NCBI RefSeq assembly: GCF_008386585.1
Contig: NZ_VUOB01000015.1
Coordinates: forward strand, 1 to 64,000
DNA: 64,000 nt
Source of the DNA: Solihabitans fulvus
Lineage (GTDB): Bacteria > Actinomycetota > Actinomycetes > Mycobacteriales > Pseudonocardiaceae
Direction: 5' to 3'
The notes below the pieces were generated by a model, which was given only the letters and a program-made list of their open reading frames with translations, was not told where the DNA came from and searched no databases. Made by a program: the position numbers and the translations under genes. Of this stretch, positions 52,167 to 60,871 are shown in pieces (positions within the stretch are counted from its first letter, which is position 1; each line of letters begins with the position of its first letter).

Positions 52167-53454
52167 CGCGCACCAGCCCTCGGTACCAGTGGAAGGAGTC
52201 CCGCCGCGTGCGTTCCTGCGTCTCGAAGTCGACCTGCACCAGGCCGAAGCGCTGCGAGTACCCCGAGTCCCACTCGAAGTTGTCCAGCAGCGACCAGACG
52301 AAGTAGCCGCGCACGTCCACCCCGGCGGCCATCGCCTCGCGCGCCGCCGCGACGTGCCCGGCCAGGTAGTCGATCCGCGCCTGGTCGTGCACGCCGTCGG
52401 GATAGCTGCACCCGCTCTCGGTGAGGTGGATGGGCGGCAGCGCCGTCCCGTAGCGGTCGCGCAGCGTCACCAGCATCTCCCGGAGGCCGTCGGGCACCAC
52501 GGGCCAGCCGAACCCGGTCCTCGGGTACTCCTCGATGTCGACCAGGTCGAACGGCAGCGGGTTGCCCGGCGACGGCGCGCGCAGCCTGGTGGGGTTGTAG
52601 TAGTTGACGCCGTAGAAGTCGAGCGGCGCGGCGATCGTGGCCAGGTCCTCGGCGGAGGCCGGGGGCAGCCGGTCGGCCAGCTCGTCGGGGTAGCGGCCGA
52701 GCAGCTGCGGGTCGGCGTAGATCCAGTTGTGCAGCGCGCTGTAGGCCGCGGCGGCGGCGACGTCCTCGGCGGAGTCGGTGGCCGGCCAGGCCGGGGTGTG
52801 GTTGTTGGCGGTGCCGACGGCCTTGGCGCCCTGGGCGCGCAGCGCCTGGACGGCCAGCCCGTGTGCGAGGTTGAGGTGGTGCGCGGTGGGCAGCGCGTCG
52901 AACAGCAGCGACTGGCCGGGGGCGTGCTGGCCGATGGCGTAGCCGAGCAGCGTGACCATGGCGGGCTCGTTGATGGGGATCCACCTGGTGACGCGGTCGG
53001 CGAGCCGCTGCCCGACCAGCCCGGCGTACTCGGCGAAGCGCTCGGCGGTGTCCCTGGACAGCCAGCCGCCCGCGTCCTCGATCGGCTGCGGGGTGTCCCA
53101 GTGGTAGAGCGTCGCCATCGGCTCGATGCCGGCGGCGCACAGCTCGTCGACGAGGCGGTCGTAGAACGCGAGCCCCTCGGCGTTGGCCGGCCCGGTGCCG
53201 GTCGGCTGGATGCGGGGCCAGGCGATGGAGAAGCGGTAGGAGCCGATGCCGAGCTCGGCCATCAGCGCGACGTCCTCGCTGTGCCGGTGGTAGTGGTCGC
53301 AGGCCATGTCACCGGTGTCGCCGCCGAGGATCTTGCCAGGGGTGGCGCAGAAGGTGTCCCACGTCGAGCGGCCTCTGCCGCCCTCGGCGACGGCGCCCTC
53401 GATCTGATAGGCGGACGTGGAGACTCCCCAGAGGAAGCCGTCGGGGCTGGTCAT
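52159..53454 (-). CDS. GH1 beta-glucosidase
   Basis: A 431-residue glycoside hydrolase family 1 protein. FLWGVSTSAYQIEGA opens the fold. The acid/base Glu is in WIPINEPAMVTL (about 158-169), where the usual T of TNEP is I. The nucleophile Glu is in IHLTESGCS (about 338), with S for the usual N of ENG. It lacks a signal peptide, so it acts in the cytoplasm on imported beta-glucosides. GGAGG lies 7 bases before the ATG. It heads an operon with the MFS gene and is divergent from a TetR gene. Confidence 0.93.
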   Translation of the reverse strand: MTSPDGFLWGVSTSAYQIEGAVAEGGRGRSTWDTFCATPGKILGGDTGDMACDHYHRHSEDVALMAELGIGSYRFSIAWPRIQPTGTGPANAEGLAFYDRLVDELCAAGIEPMATLYHWDTPQPIEDAGGWLSRDTAERFAEYAGLVGQRLADRVTRWIPINEPAMVTLLGYAIGQHAPGQSLLFDALPTAHHLNLAHGLAVQALRAQGAKAVGTANNHTPAWPATDSAEDVAAAAAYSALHNWIYADPQLLGRYPDELADRLPPASAEDLATIAAPLDFYGVNYYNPTRLRAPSPGNPLPFDLVDIEEYPRTGFGWPVVPDGLREMLVTLRDRYGTALPPIHLTESGCSYPDGVHDQARIDYLAGHVAAAREAMAAGVDVRGYFVWSLLDNFEWDSGYSQRFGLVQVDFETQERTRRDSFHWYRGLVRGE

Positions 53455-53574
53455 CCACTACCTCCGTGCGATCAAACGTGAAATTCATTCGGATCGTAGG
53501 CGTGTTGCGGCTCACACGGAAGTACTCAAGCCCGACTACGGGCAAGATGGGAACCCCACGTCCGAGGAGCCGCC

Positions 53575-54189
53575 GTGACCACGCCAACCCCGCTCCGTCG
53601 ACAGCCGGTGCAGCAGCGCAGCGCCAAGCGGGTCGAGCGCATGCTCGCCGCGTGCGCCGCGCTGATCGAGGAGGTCGGCTACGACGGGGTCACCACCACG
53701 CTGATCGCGGAACGGGCCGGCGTCGCGGTCGGCTCGCTCTACCAGTTCTTCCCCGACAAGCGGGCCGTGGTGCAGGCGCTGACGCTGCGCAACCTCGACA
53801 CGTTCATGGCGGCCGTCGTCGAACGGTTCAGCTCGCCGACGCTGGAGCACTGGTGGGACGCGGTCGACTCGGTGTTCGACGTGTACGTGCGGATGCACCG
53901 CGAGGTGCCCGCGTTCAGCCGGCTGCACTTCGGCGACGTGGTCGACCTGCGGCTGCTCGACGACCGCAGGGACAACAACGCGGTGATCGCCGAGCGGCTC
54001 GGCGAGCTGATCGCGACCAAGTTCGCCCTGACGCTCGACCAGGTGCAGCTGCCCATCTCGATCGCGGTCGAGGCGGCCGACGCCGTGCTGCGCATGGCCT
54101 TCCGCCGCGACCAGCTCGGCGACCAGAGCGTGCTGGCGGAGGCCAAGATCCTCATCCGCGGCTACCTGTCGGCCCGCATCGGCGAGTAG
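53575..54189 (+). CDS. TetR-family regulator of the beta-glucosidase operon
   Basis: A 204-residue repressor from GTG 53575. The helix-turn-helix (about 19-62) is RVERMLAACAALIEEVGYDGVTTTLIAERAG with VAVGSLYQFFPDK (quoted in part). It faces the glucosidase gene across 120 bp and probably represses it until a glucoside binds. No clear long palindrome stands out in that gap, so the operator cannot be named. Confidence 0.9.
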   Translation: MTTPTPLRRQPVQQRSAKRVERMLAACAALIEEVGYDGVTTTLIAERAGVAVGSLYQFFPDKRAVVQALTLRNLDTFMAAVVERFSSPTLEHWWDAVDSVFDVYVRMHREVPAFSRLHFGDVVDLRLLDDRRDNNAVIAERLGELIATKFALTLDQVQLPISIAVEAADAVLRMAFRRDQLGDQSVLAEAKILIRGYLSARIGE

Positions 54190-54208
54190 CCCGACACCCC
54201 TCAACACC

Positions 54209-54262
54209 CCACCAGCAAACAAACCCCACCCGCCCTGGGGGGCCTGCCCTTGGCCAGCCTAG
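54209..54262. repeat. Dispersed intergenic repeat, copy C
   Basis: CACCAGCAAACAAACCCCAC followed by CCGCCCTGGGG, a GGCC-rich dyad and TTGGCCAGCCTAG. It aligns with copy B, allowing about one in four mismatches. Confidence 0.5.
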
Positions 54263-54339
54263 GGGGCACCCCAAAGCCGGCGACGGCTGAAAACCGCCGG
54301 CTGTGGACAAGTCGCGGCCGGACGACCATTGACACCTGT

Positions 54340-54440
54340 CAGCTGTGCACAACCCGCGGATTGACGGCGACCGAACCCGCCAGCTGTGCATGACCCGCGG
54401 ACTGACCGCGCCCCAACCCGCCAGCTGTGCGTGGCCGGGC
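54340..54440. repeat. 41-bp tandem repeat, each unit with CAGCTG
   Basis: CAGCTGTGCA/G units begin exactly 41 bp apart at 54340, 54381 and 54422. The first two share ACCCGCGGA-TGAC and CAACCCGC/GAACCCGC blocks; the third is partial. Confidence 0.85.
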
Positions 54441-54546
54441 CGGTGCGGCGGTGTCGCCGAGCGAGCCGTGGATGTGGGCTGGTGCGGCGGCCAGGAACGT
54501 CTCAGGACTCCGCACCACCGGACACCGCACCAGCCGAAACACCGCA

Positions 54547-55734
54547 CTAGCCGAAGCAGTGCCCCTCGCCCCGGTACGTCGGCGTCGTCCGCTCGACAGC
54601 GTCACCGCGCACGAGGTGCAGGTGCGTGAACCGCTCGGCCAGCTCGCCGGCCTTGGCGTGCCGCATCCAGACGCGGTCGCCGAGCCGGAGGTCGTCGGCG
54701 GCGCGGCCGACGACGGGGGTCTGCACTTCGCCTGCGCCCTCCAGCGCGAGCAGCTTCAGGCCGGCCGGCAGGTGGGGCTGCGGCAGCCGGTCCCGCGTCG
54801 CGGTGCCCGAGGCCAGGTAGCCGCCGGCGAACAGCGTCGCGGTGCGCCGCCCGGGCCGCCGCACCACCGGCAGCGCGAACAGCGCCGCCGGCCTCGGCTG
54901 GAACGCTCGGTAGGCGTCGAACAGCGTCGGCCCGAGCAGCCCGGAGCCCGCGGCCAGCTCGGTGACCGACGGGTCGGACGCGGTCACCTCGAGGCTGCCG
55001 GTGCCGCCGCCGTTGACGAACTCCAGCGGCGCGACCGCCCGCACCGCGTCGACCACGGCGCCCCTGCGCTCGATCAGCTCGACGGCGGAGTGCCGCTGCA
55101 TCCAGCGCAGCACGACCCCGCGCAGCCGCCTGCCCGGCGGCTCGTCGCCGAGGCCGGCGATCTGCCCCTCGTAGGCCATCACGCCGACCAGCGTGAAGCC
55201 GTTGCGCGCGACGATCTTCCTGGCCAGCGCCGCCGCCTGGGCCGGCCGGTGCACCGGCGAGCGCCGGGTGCCGACGTGCACCCCTGGCAGCGGCCGCCAG
55301 GACGCGTCGAGTTCGAGGCAGACCCGGATGTCCGGGTGGTGGCTACCCAGCGCCGCGTCCACCGCGTCGAGGTGTTCGACGGAGTCCACCATGATCGTCA
55401 CGTGCCGGCGGGCCGCGTCGTCGGCCGCCAGCGCGCGCAGCGCGGTGTGGTCGACGGTCGGGTAGGCGACCAGCAGGTCGTCGCTGACGCCGAGCCCGTG
55501 CAGCCACAGCGCCTCGGCCAGCGAGTACGCCATCACGCCCGCGAACCCCGGCATGGCCAGCGCCCGCTCAAGCAGGTATCGACACCGGATCGACTTGCTG
55601 GCCAACCGCACGGGTCGACCGCTCGCCCGCCGGAGCAGGTCCGAGGCGTTGTGGTCGAAGGCGTCTAGGTCGACGATGGCGAAAGGAGGGTCGAACTCCT
55701 TGGTCGCCGTGTCCAGCCGGGCTCGCCGCTGCAT
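54547..55734 (-). CDS. Fold-type III PLP enzyme (alanine racemase-like, D-threonine aldolase-like)
   Basis: A 395-residue protein. The PLP-binding Lys is in RLASKSIRCRYLLERAL (about residue 44). Barrel motifs are GVMAYEGQIAGLG and FVNGGGTGSLE (phosphate binding). The C-terminal beta domain ends GDRVWMRHAKAGELAERFTHLHL, with His/Asp positions that may bind metal as in D-threonine aldolase. The activity could be aldolase, deaminase or dehydratase. ATG 55734 has AGGAG nine bases upstream; a longer start is less likely. It diverges from a lactone-oxidase gene; this gene pair recurs in actinobacteria (from memory). Confidence 0.83.
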   Translation of the reverse strand: MQRRARLDTATKEFDPPFAIVDLDAFDHNASDLLRRASGRPVRLASKSIRCRYLLERALAMPGFAGVMAYSLAEALWLHGLGVSDDLLVAYPTVDHTALRALAADDAARRHVTIMVDSVEHLDAVDAALGSHHPDIRVCLELDASWRPLPGVHVGTRRSPVHRPAQAAALARKIVARNGFTLVGVMAYEGQIAGLGDEPPGRRLRGVVLRWMQRHSAVELIERRGAVVDAVRAVAPLEFVNGGGTGSLEVTASDPSVTELAAGSGLLGPTLFDAYRAFQPRPAALFALPVVRRPGRRTATLFAGGYLASGTATRDRLPQPHLPAGLKLLALEGAGEVQTPVVGRAADDLRLGDRVWMRHAKAGELAERFTHLHLVRGDAVERTTPTYRGEGHCFG

Positions 55735-55774
55735 CGGGTGCACTCCTGAACGGTACGACGTCAACCCTTGAAAT

Positions 55775-55789
55775 GTGAATAGCTTTCAC
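55775..55789. promoter_or_regulatory. Palindromic operator candidate, GTGAA-N5-TTCAC
   Basis: GTGAATAGCTTTCAC lies between the divergent PLP-enzyme and oxidase genes, and would suit joint control of both. Confidence 0.5.
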
Positions 55790-55797
55790 TTACGGTC

Positions 55798-55813
55798 TGT
55801 GCATTTCATCACA
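55798..55813. promoter_or_regulatory. Second palindrome, TGTG-N8-CACA
   Basis: TGTGCATTTCATCACA lies 20-36 bp before the oxidase GTG and shares the ATTTCA core sequence with the neighbouring palindrome in inverted form. Confidence 0.4.
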
Positions 55814-55832
55814 GCCAGCCGGAGGACCGAGC

Positions 55833-57182
55833 GTGACCGTTCCAGACGTACGGGGCGTGCGAACCCAGTGGACCAACTGGGCCGGCACCGCGACCGCCAC
55901 CCCGCACAGCGTGGCCGCACCGCGCGACGTCGAGGAGATCGCCGAGACGGTGCGCGGAGCGGAGCGGGACGGCAGGACCGTCCGGCCGCTCGGCAGCGGG
56001 CACTCGTTCACCGACATCGCGGCGACCTCCGGGGTCGCCATCGACCTGACCGGCTGGTCGGGAATCATCGAGGCCGATCCGGCATCCGGCCTGGTCACGG
56101 TCCGTTCGGGCACCACGCTGCGCAGGCTCAACGCGGAGCTCGACCGGCTCGGGCTCGCCATGGCCAACCTCGGCGACATCGACGCGCAGACGCTGTCCGG
56201 CGCGATCTCCACCGGCACCCACGGCACCGGCTCCCGCCTCGGCGGCCTCGCCACCCAGGTCGAGGCGCTCGAACTGGTGCTGGCCGACGGCACCGTCGCG
56301 CGCTGCTCGGCGACCGAGCGACCCGACCTGTTCGCCGCGGCCAGGATCGGCCTCGGCGCGCTCGGCGTGATCACCGCGATCACCCTGCGCTGCGTGCCCT
56401 CGTTCGTGCTGGCGGCCGACGAGCACGCTGAGCCGCTGGACGGCGTCCTCGCCAGGATCGACGAGCTGGCCGAGGACAACGACCACTTCGAGTTCTACTG
56501 GTTCCCCTACGGCCGCAACGCGCTGGTCAAGCGGAACAACCGGCTGCCGGCCGGCAGCGAGCCCAAGCCGCTCGGGCCGATGCGGCACTACTTCGAGTAC
56601 GAAGTCATGGAGAACAAGGTCTTCGGCCTGCTCTGCCGGCTCGGCCGCGCGGTCCGGCCGCTGGTCCGGCCGCTGAACCGGCTGTCCTCCAGCGCGCTGT
56701 CCACGCGGTCCTACAGCGACCACTCGCACCGCGTGTTCACCACCAACCGCCAGGTGCGGTTCGTGGAGTCCGAGTTCGCGGTTCCACGGGAAACATTGCA
56801 CGAGGTGCTCAGCGAGCTGCGGGCCAGGGTGCCGAGGCTGCGCGAACCGGTGATGTTCCCCGTCGAGGTGCGGGTCGCAGCCGCCGACGACATCTGGCTG
56901 TCCACCGCGCACGGCAGAGACTCCGCCTACATCGCCATCCACCAGTACCTCGGCATGCCCTACCGGGAGTACTTCGACCTGTTCGAGTCGGTGGTCGGCG
57001 CGGTCGGCGGCCGTCCGCACTGGGGCAAGCTGCACACGCTGGACGCGGCCACCCTGGCCACCAGGTATCCGCGCTTCGAGGACTTCCGCAGGATCAGAGC
57101 CGAACTCGACCCGGCGGGCCGGTTCGCCAATCCCTATCTGGAGCGGGTGCTCGGCCCGAGCCGGCCCGTGAGCAGCAGCTAG
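55833..57182 (+). CDS. FAD-dependent sugar-lactone/alditol oxidase (D-arabinono-lactone oxidase family)
   Basis: A 449-residue vanillyl-alcohol-oxidase-type flavoprotein. The FAD domain has VRPLGSGHSFTDIA with the His that often binds FAD covalently (about 53), and SGAISTGTHGTG (about 130). The C-terminal substrate domain ends GRPHWGKLHTLD (conserved HWGK). GTG 55833 has GGAGG upstream. Relatives oxidise aldonolactones or alditols at the expense of oxygen. Paired with the divergent PLP enzyme, it may belong to one pathway. Confidence 0.9.
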   Translation: MTVPDVRGVRTQWTNWAGTATATPHSVAAPRDVEEIAETVRGAERDGRTVRPLGSGHSFTDIAATSGVAIDLTGWSGIIEADPASGLVTVRSGTTLRRLNAELDRLGLAMANLGDIDAQTLSGAISTGTHGTGSRLGGLATQVEALELVLADGTVARCSATERPDLFAAARIGLGALGVITAITLRCVPSFVLAADEHAEPLDGVLARIDELAEDNDHFEFYWFPYGRNALVKRNNRLPAGSEPKPLGPMRHYFEYEVMENKVFGLLCRLGRAVRPLVRPLNRLSSSALSTRSYSDHSHRVFTTNRQVRFVESEFAVPRETLHEVLSELRARVPRLREPVMFPVEVRVAAADDIWLSTAHGRDSAYIAIHQYLGMPYREYFDLFESVVGAVGGRPHWGKLHTLDAATLATRYPRFEDFRRIRAELDPAGRFANPYLERVLGPSRPVSSS

Positions 57183-57829
57183 TCGAGCTGCGCGACCGCG
57201 TCGGCGATCGGCGTGCCGCCCTCGACGAGCTCCAGGGTGCGCCCGACGGTCGCCGGCGTGTCCAGCAGCGCCACCAGCACGGCGGCGACGTCGGCGCGGC
57301 TCACCGCGCCCCGCGCCACGTGCTCGGCAAGGTGCACCCGGCCCGTCGGCAGGCCGTCGGTGAGGCTGCCCGGCCGCAGGATCGTCCAGTCCAGGTCCCG
57401 TTCGCGCAGGTCCCGCTCGGCGGCGGCCTTGGCCCGCAGGTAGACCCCGAAGACGTCGTCGCCGGCCTGGTCGGCGCGGTCCGCGCCCATCGAGCCGATC
57501 TGCACGTGCCGCCGGACCCCGGCCAGCTCGGCCGCCTCGGCGAACAGCGCGGCGGCGCCGCGGTCGACGGTGTCCTTGCGCTCGGTACCGCTGCCCGGCC
57601 CGGCTCCCGCGGCGAACACCGCAGCCTCCGCGCCGGTCAGGTACTCCGCGACCGAGGCCACGTCGGCGGACTCGAGGTCGCAGTGCACCGGCACCGCGCC
57701 GACGTTGCGCACGTCGATGAAGTGGTCCGGGTTGCGCACCAGTGCGGTGGCCGAGTCGCCGCGCTCGGCGAGCAGGCCCTCCAGCAGGAGCGCGATCTTT
57801 CCGTGGCCACCGGCAATGACTACTCGCAT
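57179..57829 (-). CDS. NAD(P)-binding Rossmann protein (atypical SDR)
   Basis: A 216-residue protein of the NAD(P)H-binding/NmrA-like atypical SDR type. The cofactor motif is VVIAGGHGKIALLLEGLL (3-20). VFAAGAGPGSGTERKDTVDRGAA and WTILRPGSLTDG follow. Many such proteins have no measured activity; members serve as flavin or quinone reductases or redox sensors. It is convergent with the oxidase gene, the two overlapping by 4 bp at their ends. Confidence 0.85.
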   Translation of the reverse strand: MRVVIAGGHGKIALLLEGLLAERGDSATALVRNPDHFIDVRNVGAVPVHCDLESADVASVAEYLTGAEAAVFAAGAGPGSGTERKDTVDRGAAALFAEAAELAGVRRHVQIGSMGADRADQAGDDVFGVYLRAKAAAERDLRERDLDWTILRPGSLTDGLPTGRVHLAEHVARGAVSRADVAAVLVALLDTPATVGRTLELVEGGTPIADAVAQLD

Positions 57830-57839
57830 GGGATTCAGC

Positions 57840-58460
57840 CTAGGCGGAGGCCGTCGCCAGCACCTGCTCGTAGACGACCTCGTTGATCCACCGGGTCACG
57901 GCGGTGTCCTCGACCGGGATGCCGTCGTGCCGGCCCGCCAGGTCGAGGGTGACCTCGGCGTCGGGCTGGGCGGTGACCACGGACAGGCCGTAGCGGCGCG
58001 CCCTTGGCAGGCAGTTGGCCAGGTAGTCGTGCGTCATCGCGACCGAGGACGGCAGGACCGTCGCGGCGTTGCCGAAGCGCGCGAAGGGCACCGAGGAGGC
58101 GAGCCCGGTGCGCCAGTGGCGCGCCACGGCCAGCACGCCGACCAGCCGCACGGCTGGGGGCGGCACTCGACCCTCCATCTCGGGCCACACCCAGGTGGCG
58201 ACGGTGGTGCGGTCCGCGACGGGCTCGCTACCGAGGCACAGCCGCTCGGCGTGCGCGTCCGGCAGCAGCTCGGCCACGACGACAACGCGCCTGCCCAGCA
58301 GCGTCATCGGCGGCAGCACGACCCCGCGCCAGCCAAGGAGTTCCGCCGCACTGGCCGCCAACGTCTCCGTCGCGGCGGGCAGTTCGGGAAGCGGAATGGC
58401 CCGCGAGGGCAGCAACCGCGTCTCGTTGGGTGCTGCCGTCCGTGCTGGGGTGCTGCTCAC
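57840..58460 (-). CDS. Hypothetical protein, 206 aa
   Basis: A 206-residue soluble protein from GTG 58460 with GGGAGG upstream. It contains LLGWRGVVLPPMTLLGRRVVVVAEL, a TTVATWVWPEMEGRVPPPAVRLVGVL block and a long C-terminal half with HWRTGLASSVPFARF. I do not recognise a family. The sequence is globular with mixed strands, with no export or membrane signal. It sits 10 bp upstream of the Rossmann protein gene on the same strand, so they are probably co-transcribed. Confidence 0.65.
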   Translation of the reverse strand: MSSTPARTAAPNETRLLPSRAIPLPELPAATETLAASAAELLGWRGVVLPPMTLLGRRVVVVAELLPDAHAERLCLGSEPVADRTTVATWVWPEMEGRVPPPAVRLVGVLAVARHWRTGLASSVPFARFGNAATVLPSSVAMTHDYLANCLPRARRYGLSVVTAQPDAEVTLDLAGRHDGIPVEDTAVTRWINEVVYEQVLATASA

Positions 58461-58808
58461 GCTTGGGCCTCCCTAGCCGTGCCGAACTACTGCGTCAGGG
58501 AATGGCCTACCAGGAAGCGCGTGGGGTGTTTCCGGCCTTTCGTCGCCGCTGCGATCGACGGCGTCAAGCGGTCGGTGACCGGTCGATAACCGGTCGAGGG
58601 ACTTCGGCCCGACGGTACTGCCGTCCGGGTGACCGGCAAGGTGGGCGGTAGATGTCCCAGTTTGGCGGACAGTGGCCACCGAGGGGCGAATTCCACCTGT
58701 GGGCTACCGTCCGGACCTGCACAGCATGATCGGCACGACCTCGGTACGCAATGGTGCGAATGACGCAACCGGATGCGTCCCGGCGTCGGCACGACGGCGC
58801 CGCCTGGG
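58461..58808. other. Intergenic region, no gene seen
   Basis: About 350 bp with no convincing ORF. GACCGGTCGATAACCGGTCG (58576-58595) is a close direct duplication of ACCGGTCGA and contains the GACCGGTC palindrome; it may be a regulatory site. Confidence 0.4.
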
Positions 58809-59054
58809 CTACTGGAGGTAGCCCTCGACCTCGTTGACGGGCCGGGCGGACGCCTGGTCGGGATCCCCTCCGGCAACCCGCAACGCCCGCCGCTGCCGGA
58901 GCATGTCCCAGCACTGGTCGAGCGACTCCTCCAGGTGCGCGAGGCGCTGCCGCTCCTCGCCCGAGTCGAGCTCGCCGGCCATGGTGCGCTGCCGGAGCGA
59001 GTGCTCCTCGTCGACCAGTTCTCGAATCCTGCCGAGCACCTCGTGTTCCCGCAC
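58809..59054 (-). CDS. DUF2630 family protein
   Basis: An 81-residue protein matching the DUF2630 pattern closely: HEVLGRIRELVDEEHSLRQ, EERQRLAHLEESLDQCWDMLRQRRA and the VNEVEGYLQ end. It is a short helical hairpin found throughout actinobacteria with unknown function. GTG 59054 has GGAGG about 9 bases upstream. No operon partner is apparent. Confidence 0.9.
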   Translation of the reverse strand: MREHEVLGRIRELVDEEHSLRQRTMAGELDSGEERQRLAHLEESLDQCWDMLRQRRALRVAGGDPDQASARPVNEVEGYLQ

Positions 59055-59273
59055 GACGCCGACCTCCGTCCGTCCGTGACCCGGCCGCCGGGTCCGCGTT
59101 GCCAGCACAACACCTCTGTCGACCATGCGGGACACCGGCCGAACCCGCCACCCGATGGTCATACCGCAAGCGCGGCGAACTCTCGAATGTGCCTGGTGAT
59201 CATGGGTGCGCGAACGCCGCCGGGGCGCTGGAACCAACCCAGCGCCCCGGCGGTCACACGATCTTGCTGACGA

Positions 59274-59915
59274 CTACTGACCCGAGTTGCGACGGGTGCG
59301 GCGCACGGCGAACAGCGCGACCGCGCCCGCGGCGAGCAGGCCGCCGCCGAGCAGCAGCGGCAGGGTCACCGACGCGCCGGTGTTGGCCAGCGGGTTCTCG
59401 GTGGCCGCGGCGACCGCGGCGGGCGAGGTGGTCACGCTGGTCGCCGAGCTGCTCGGGGCGTTCGAGGACGGCGGGGCCACGACGGCGCTCGACGACGGCG
59501 CGACGCTAGAGCTGGTCGGCGCGACGCTGGAGGACGTCGGCTTCACGCACGCCGGCACGGTCTGCTTCTGGGTGAAGGAGAAGCCCTTCTTGCCGTCGGT
59601 GTCGTCCCACGCCTTGACGGTCAGCGTGAACGTGTGCGCGACGTCGCCGGCCACGGTCTTGTCGGTCTTGAAGCTGTCCGGGAAGTTGGTGACGGCGACG
59701 AGCTCGGTGTCGTTGTCCTTGAGCTCGACCGTGTTGGCCTTGTCGGCGTTGTAGTAGGTCAGGTCGACCGAGACCGTCGTCTTGCCGGTCTTGGTGTCGC
59801 AGGCAGCAGTCCACGTCTTGTTGTGGGCGCTGGCGGGGGCTGCCAGGCCGACCCAGAGGGTGGCGGCGACCGCGGTGACCGCGCTCACACCGAGGGCTTT
59901 GCGAGCGAACTGCAT
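59274..59915 (-). CDS. LAxTG-anchored surface protein
   Basis: A 213-residue exported protein. The signal peptide ends at ASA-HNK (about 30). A compact beta domain (about 31-122) has two Cys (CDTKTG and VPACVKP) that may form a disulphide. A Ser/Thr/Pro-rich stalk with repeated TSSSVAP/PSSSAV units (about 123-165) follows. The sorting signal is LANTG, then a hydrophobic helix and RRTRRNSGQ. LAxTG is recognised by class E sortases. No sortase gene lies in this window. ATG 59915 has AGGAG upstream. Confidence 0.85.
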   Translation of the reverse strand: MQFARKALGVSAVTAVAATLWVGLAAPASAHNKTWTAACDTKTGKTTVSVDLTYYNADKANTVELKDNDTELVAVTNFPDSFKTDKTVAGDVAHTFTLTVKAWDDTDGKKGFSFTQKQTVPACVKPTSSSVAPTSSSVAPSSSAVVAPPSSNAPSSSATSVTTSPAAVAAATENPLANTGASVTLPLLLGGGLLAAGAVALFAVRRTRRNSGQ

Positions 59916-60124
59916 GGGTTCTCCTGTCCGGCGGGACGTCGGGGGCGCAAAAGACACGGGGGCGACCCGTTCGCTCATGGCGGGTGGGCGAGCGAGGGTC
60001 GACGGAGTAGCCACCGTCGCAATACCACCCAAATAGGCATCACCCACTCGGGTGGTGATCGACCGGGACAGTAGCAAGAAAGTGACCCTCAGTAGGTCAC
60101 CGTTCGACAACGCAACCGTCGCGA

Positions 60125-60760
60125 TCACACCGCGCGTGGCGCGACGTCCCCGATTCCCTGCTCCACGAGGCCGAACGCGTGCTCGGCCACCGGCACCAAC
60201 GCGGCCGCGATCTCCTCGTTGGACTCACCCGCCAGGGTGCGCCCGAACACCTCGTCGAGCAGCACGCGGCACACGGTGACCAGCGTGGCGGCCACCATTC
60301 GCGCGGTGCCCCCGTGCTCGGGATCCTCCGCGAGCAGCACGGCGGCGAGCGCGTCCTCCCGCTCCTCGTGGATCTCCCGCAGCCGCGCGCGCAGCACCGG
60401 GCTCTCGGTGATCAGCCGCGCGAACGGCTCGCCGGAGAAGCCGAGCGCGGCGTCCCGCCCGGCGAGCGCCTCGAAGTAGAACTGGCGGATCGCGGCGGCG
60501 GCCGACTCGCCGGGGGCCCGCTCGGCGACCGCCCGCGCCGGGCCGGCGACCAGCTCCTCGTGCAGGTCGAGGACCAGGTCCTCCTTGCGCGGGAAGTGGT
60601 TCGTGACGGTCATCTTGGCGACACCGGCGGCGGAGGCGACCTCGGCGATCGTCACCGCGTCGAAGCCGCGCTCGATGAACAGCCTGGTCGCCACGTGCGA
60701 GATCGCCTGCCTGGTCTGCCGCTTCTTCTGCTCCCGCAGCCCCGAGGTCTCCGTGCCCAT
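60125..60760 (-). CDS. TetR-family repressor of the pump-mca operon
   Basis: A 211-residue TetR regulator. The helix-turn-helix (about 12-58) has KRQTRQAISHVATRLFIERGFDAVT and IAEVASAAGVAKMTVTNHFP. The remainder is the ligand-binding domain. It faces the DHA2 pump across 111 bp that hold four repeats of a 15-bp palindrome, so it almost certainly controls both directions. Confidence 0.93.
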   Translation of the reverse strand: MGTETSGLREQKKRQTRQAISHVATRLFIERGFDAVTIAEVASAAGVAKMTVTNHFPRKEDLVLDLHEELVAGPARAVAERAPGESAAAAIRQFYFEALAGRDAALGFSGEPFARLITESPVLRARLREIHEEREDALAAVLLAEDPEHGGTARMVAATLVTVCRVLLDEVFGRTLAGESNEEIAAALVPVAEHAFGLVEQGIGDVAPRAV

Positions 60761-60782
60761 GCGCCCACTCTAGAGCACTTGA

Positions 60783-60849
60783 TTAGGTCCGACCCAATTT
60801 TAGGCTTGACCTACCAACTAGGTCCGACCTAACGTTAGGTCCGACCTAA
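60783..60849. promoter_or_regulatory. Four-site TetR operator array
   Basis: TTAGGTCCGACCTAA (exact at 60835-60849) occurs with one change at 60783 and 60818 and in a weaker form (TTAGGCTTGACCTAC) at 60800. Spacings are 17, 18 and 17 bp. The array spans the whole divergent promoter. Confidence 0.85.
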
Positions 60850-60871
60850 TCAAGCGTTCAGAGAGGCGGGC

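Larger units (their letters stand above)
54190..54546. other. Gene-free region with repeats
   Basis: No convincing gene. It holds dispersed repeat copy C (about 54209-54262) and the 41-bp tandem array (54340-54440). Further on, CACCGCACCAGCCGAAA and CACCGCACTAGCCGAAG make another short duplication near 54525-54560. Confidence 0.6.
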
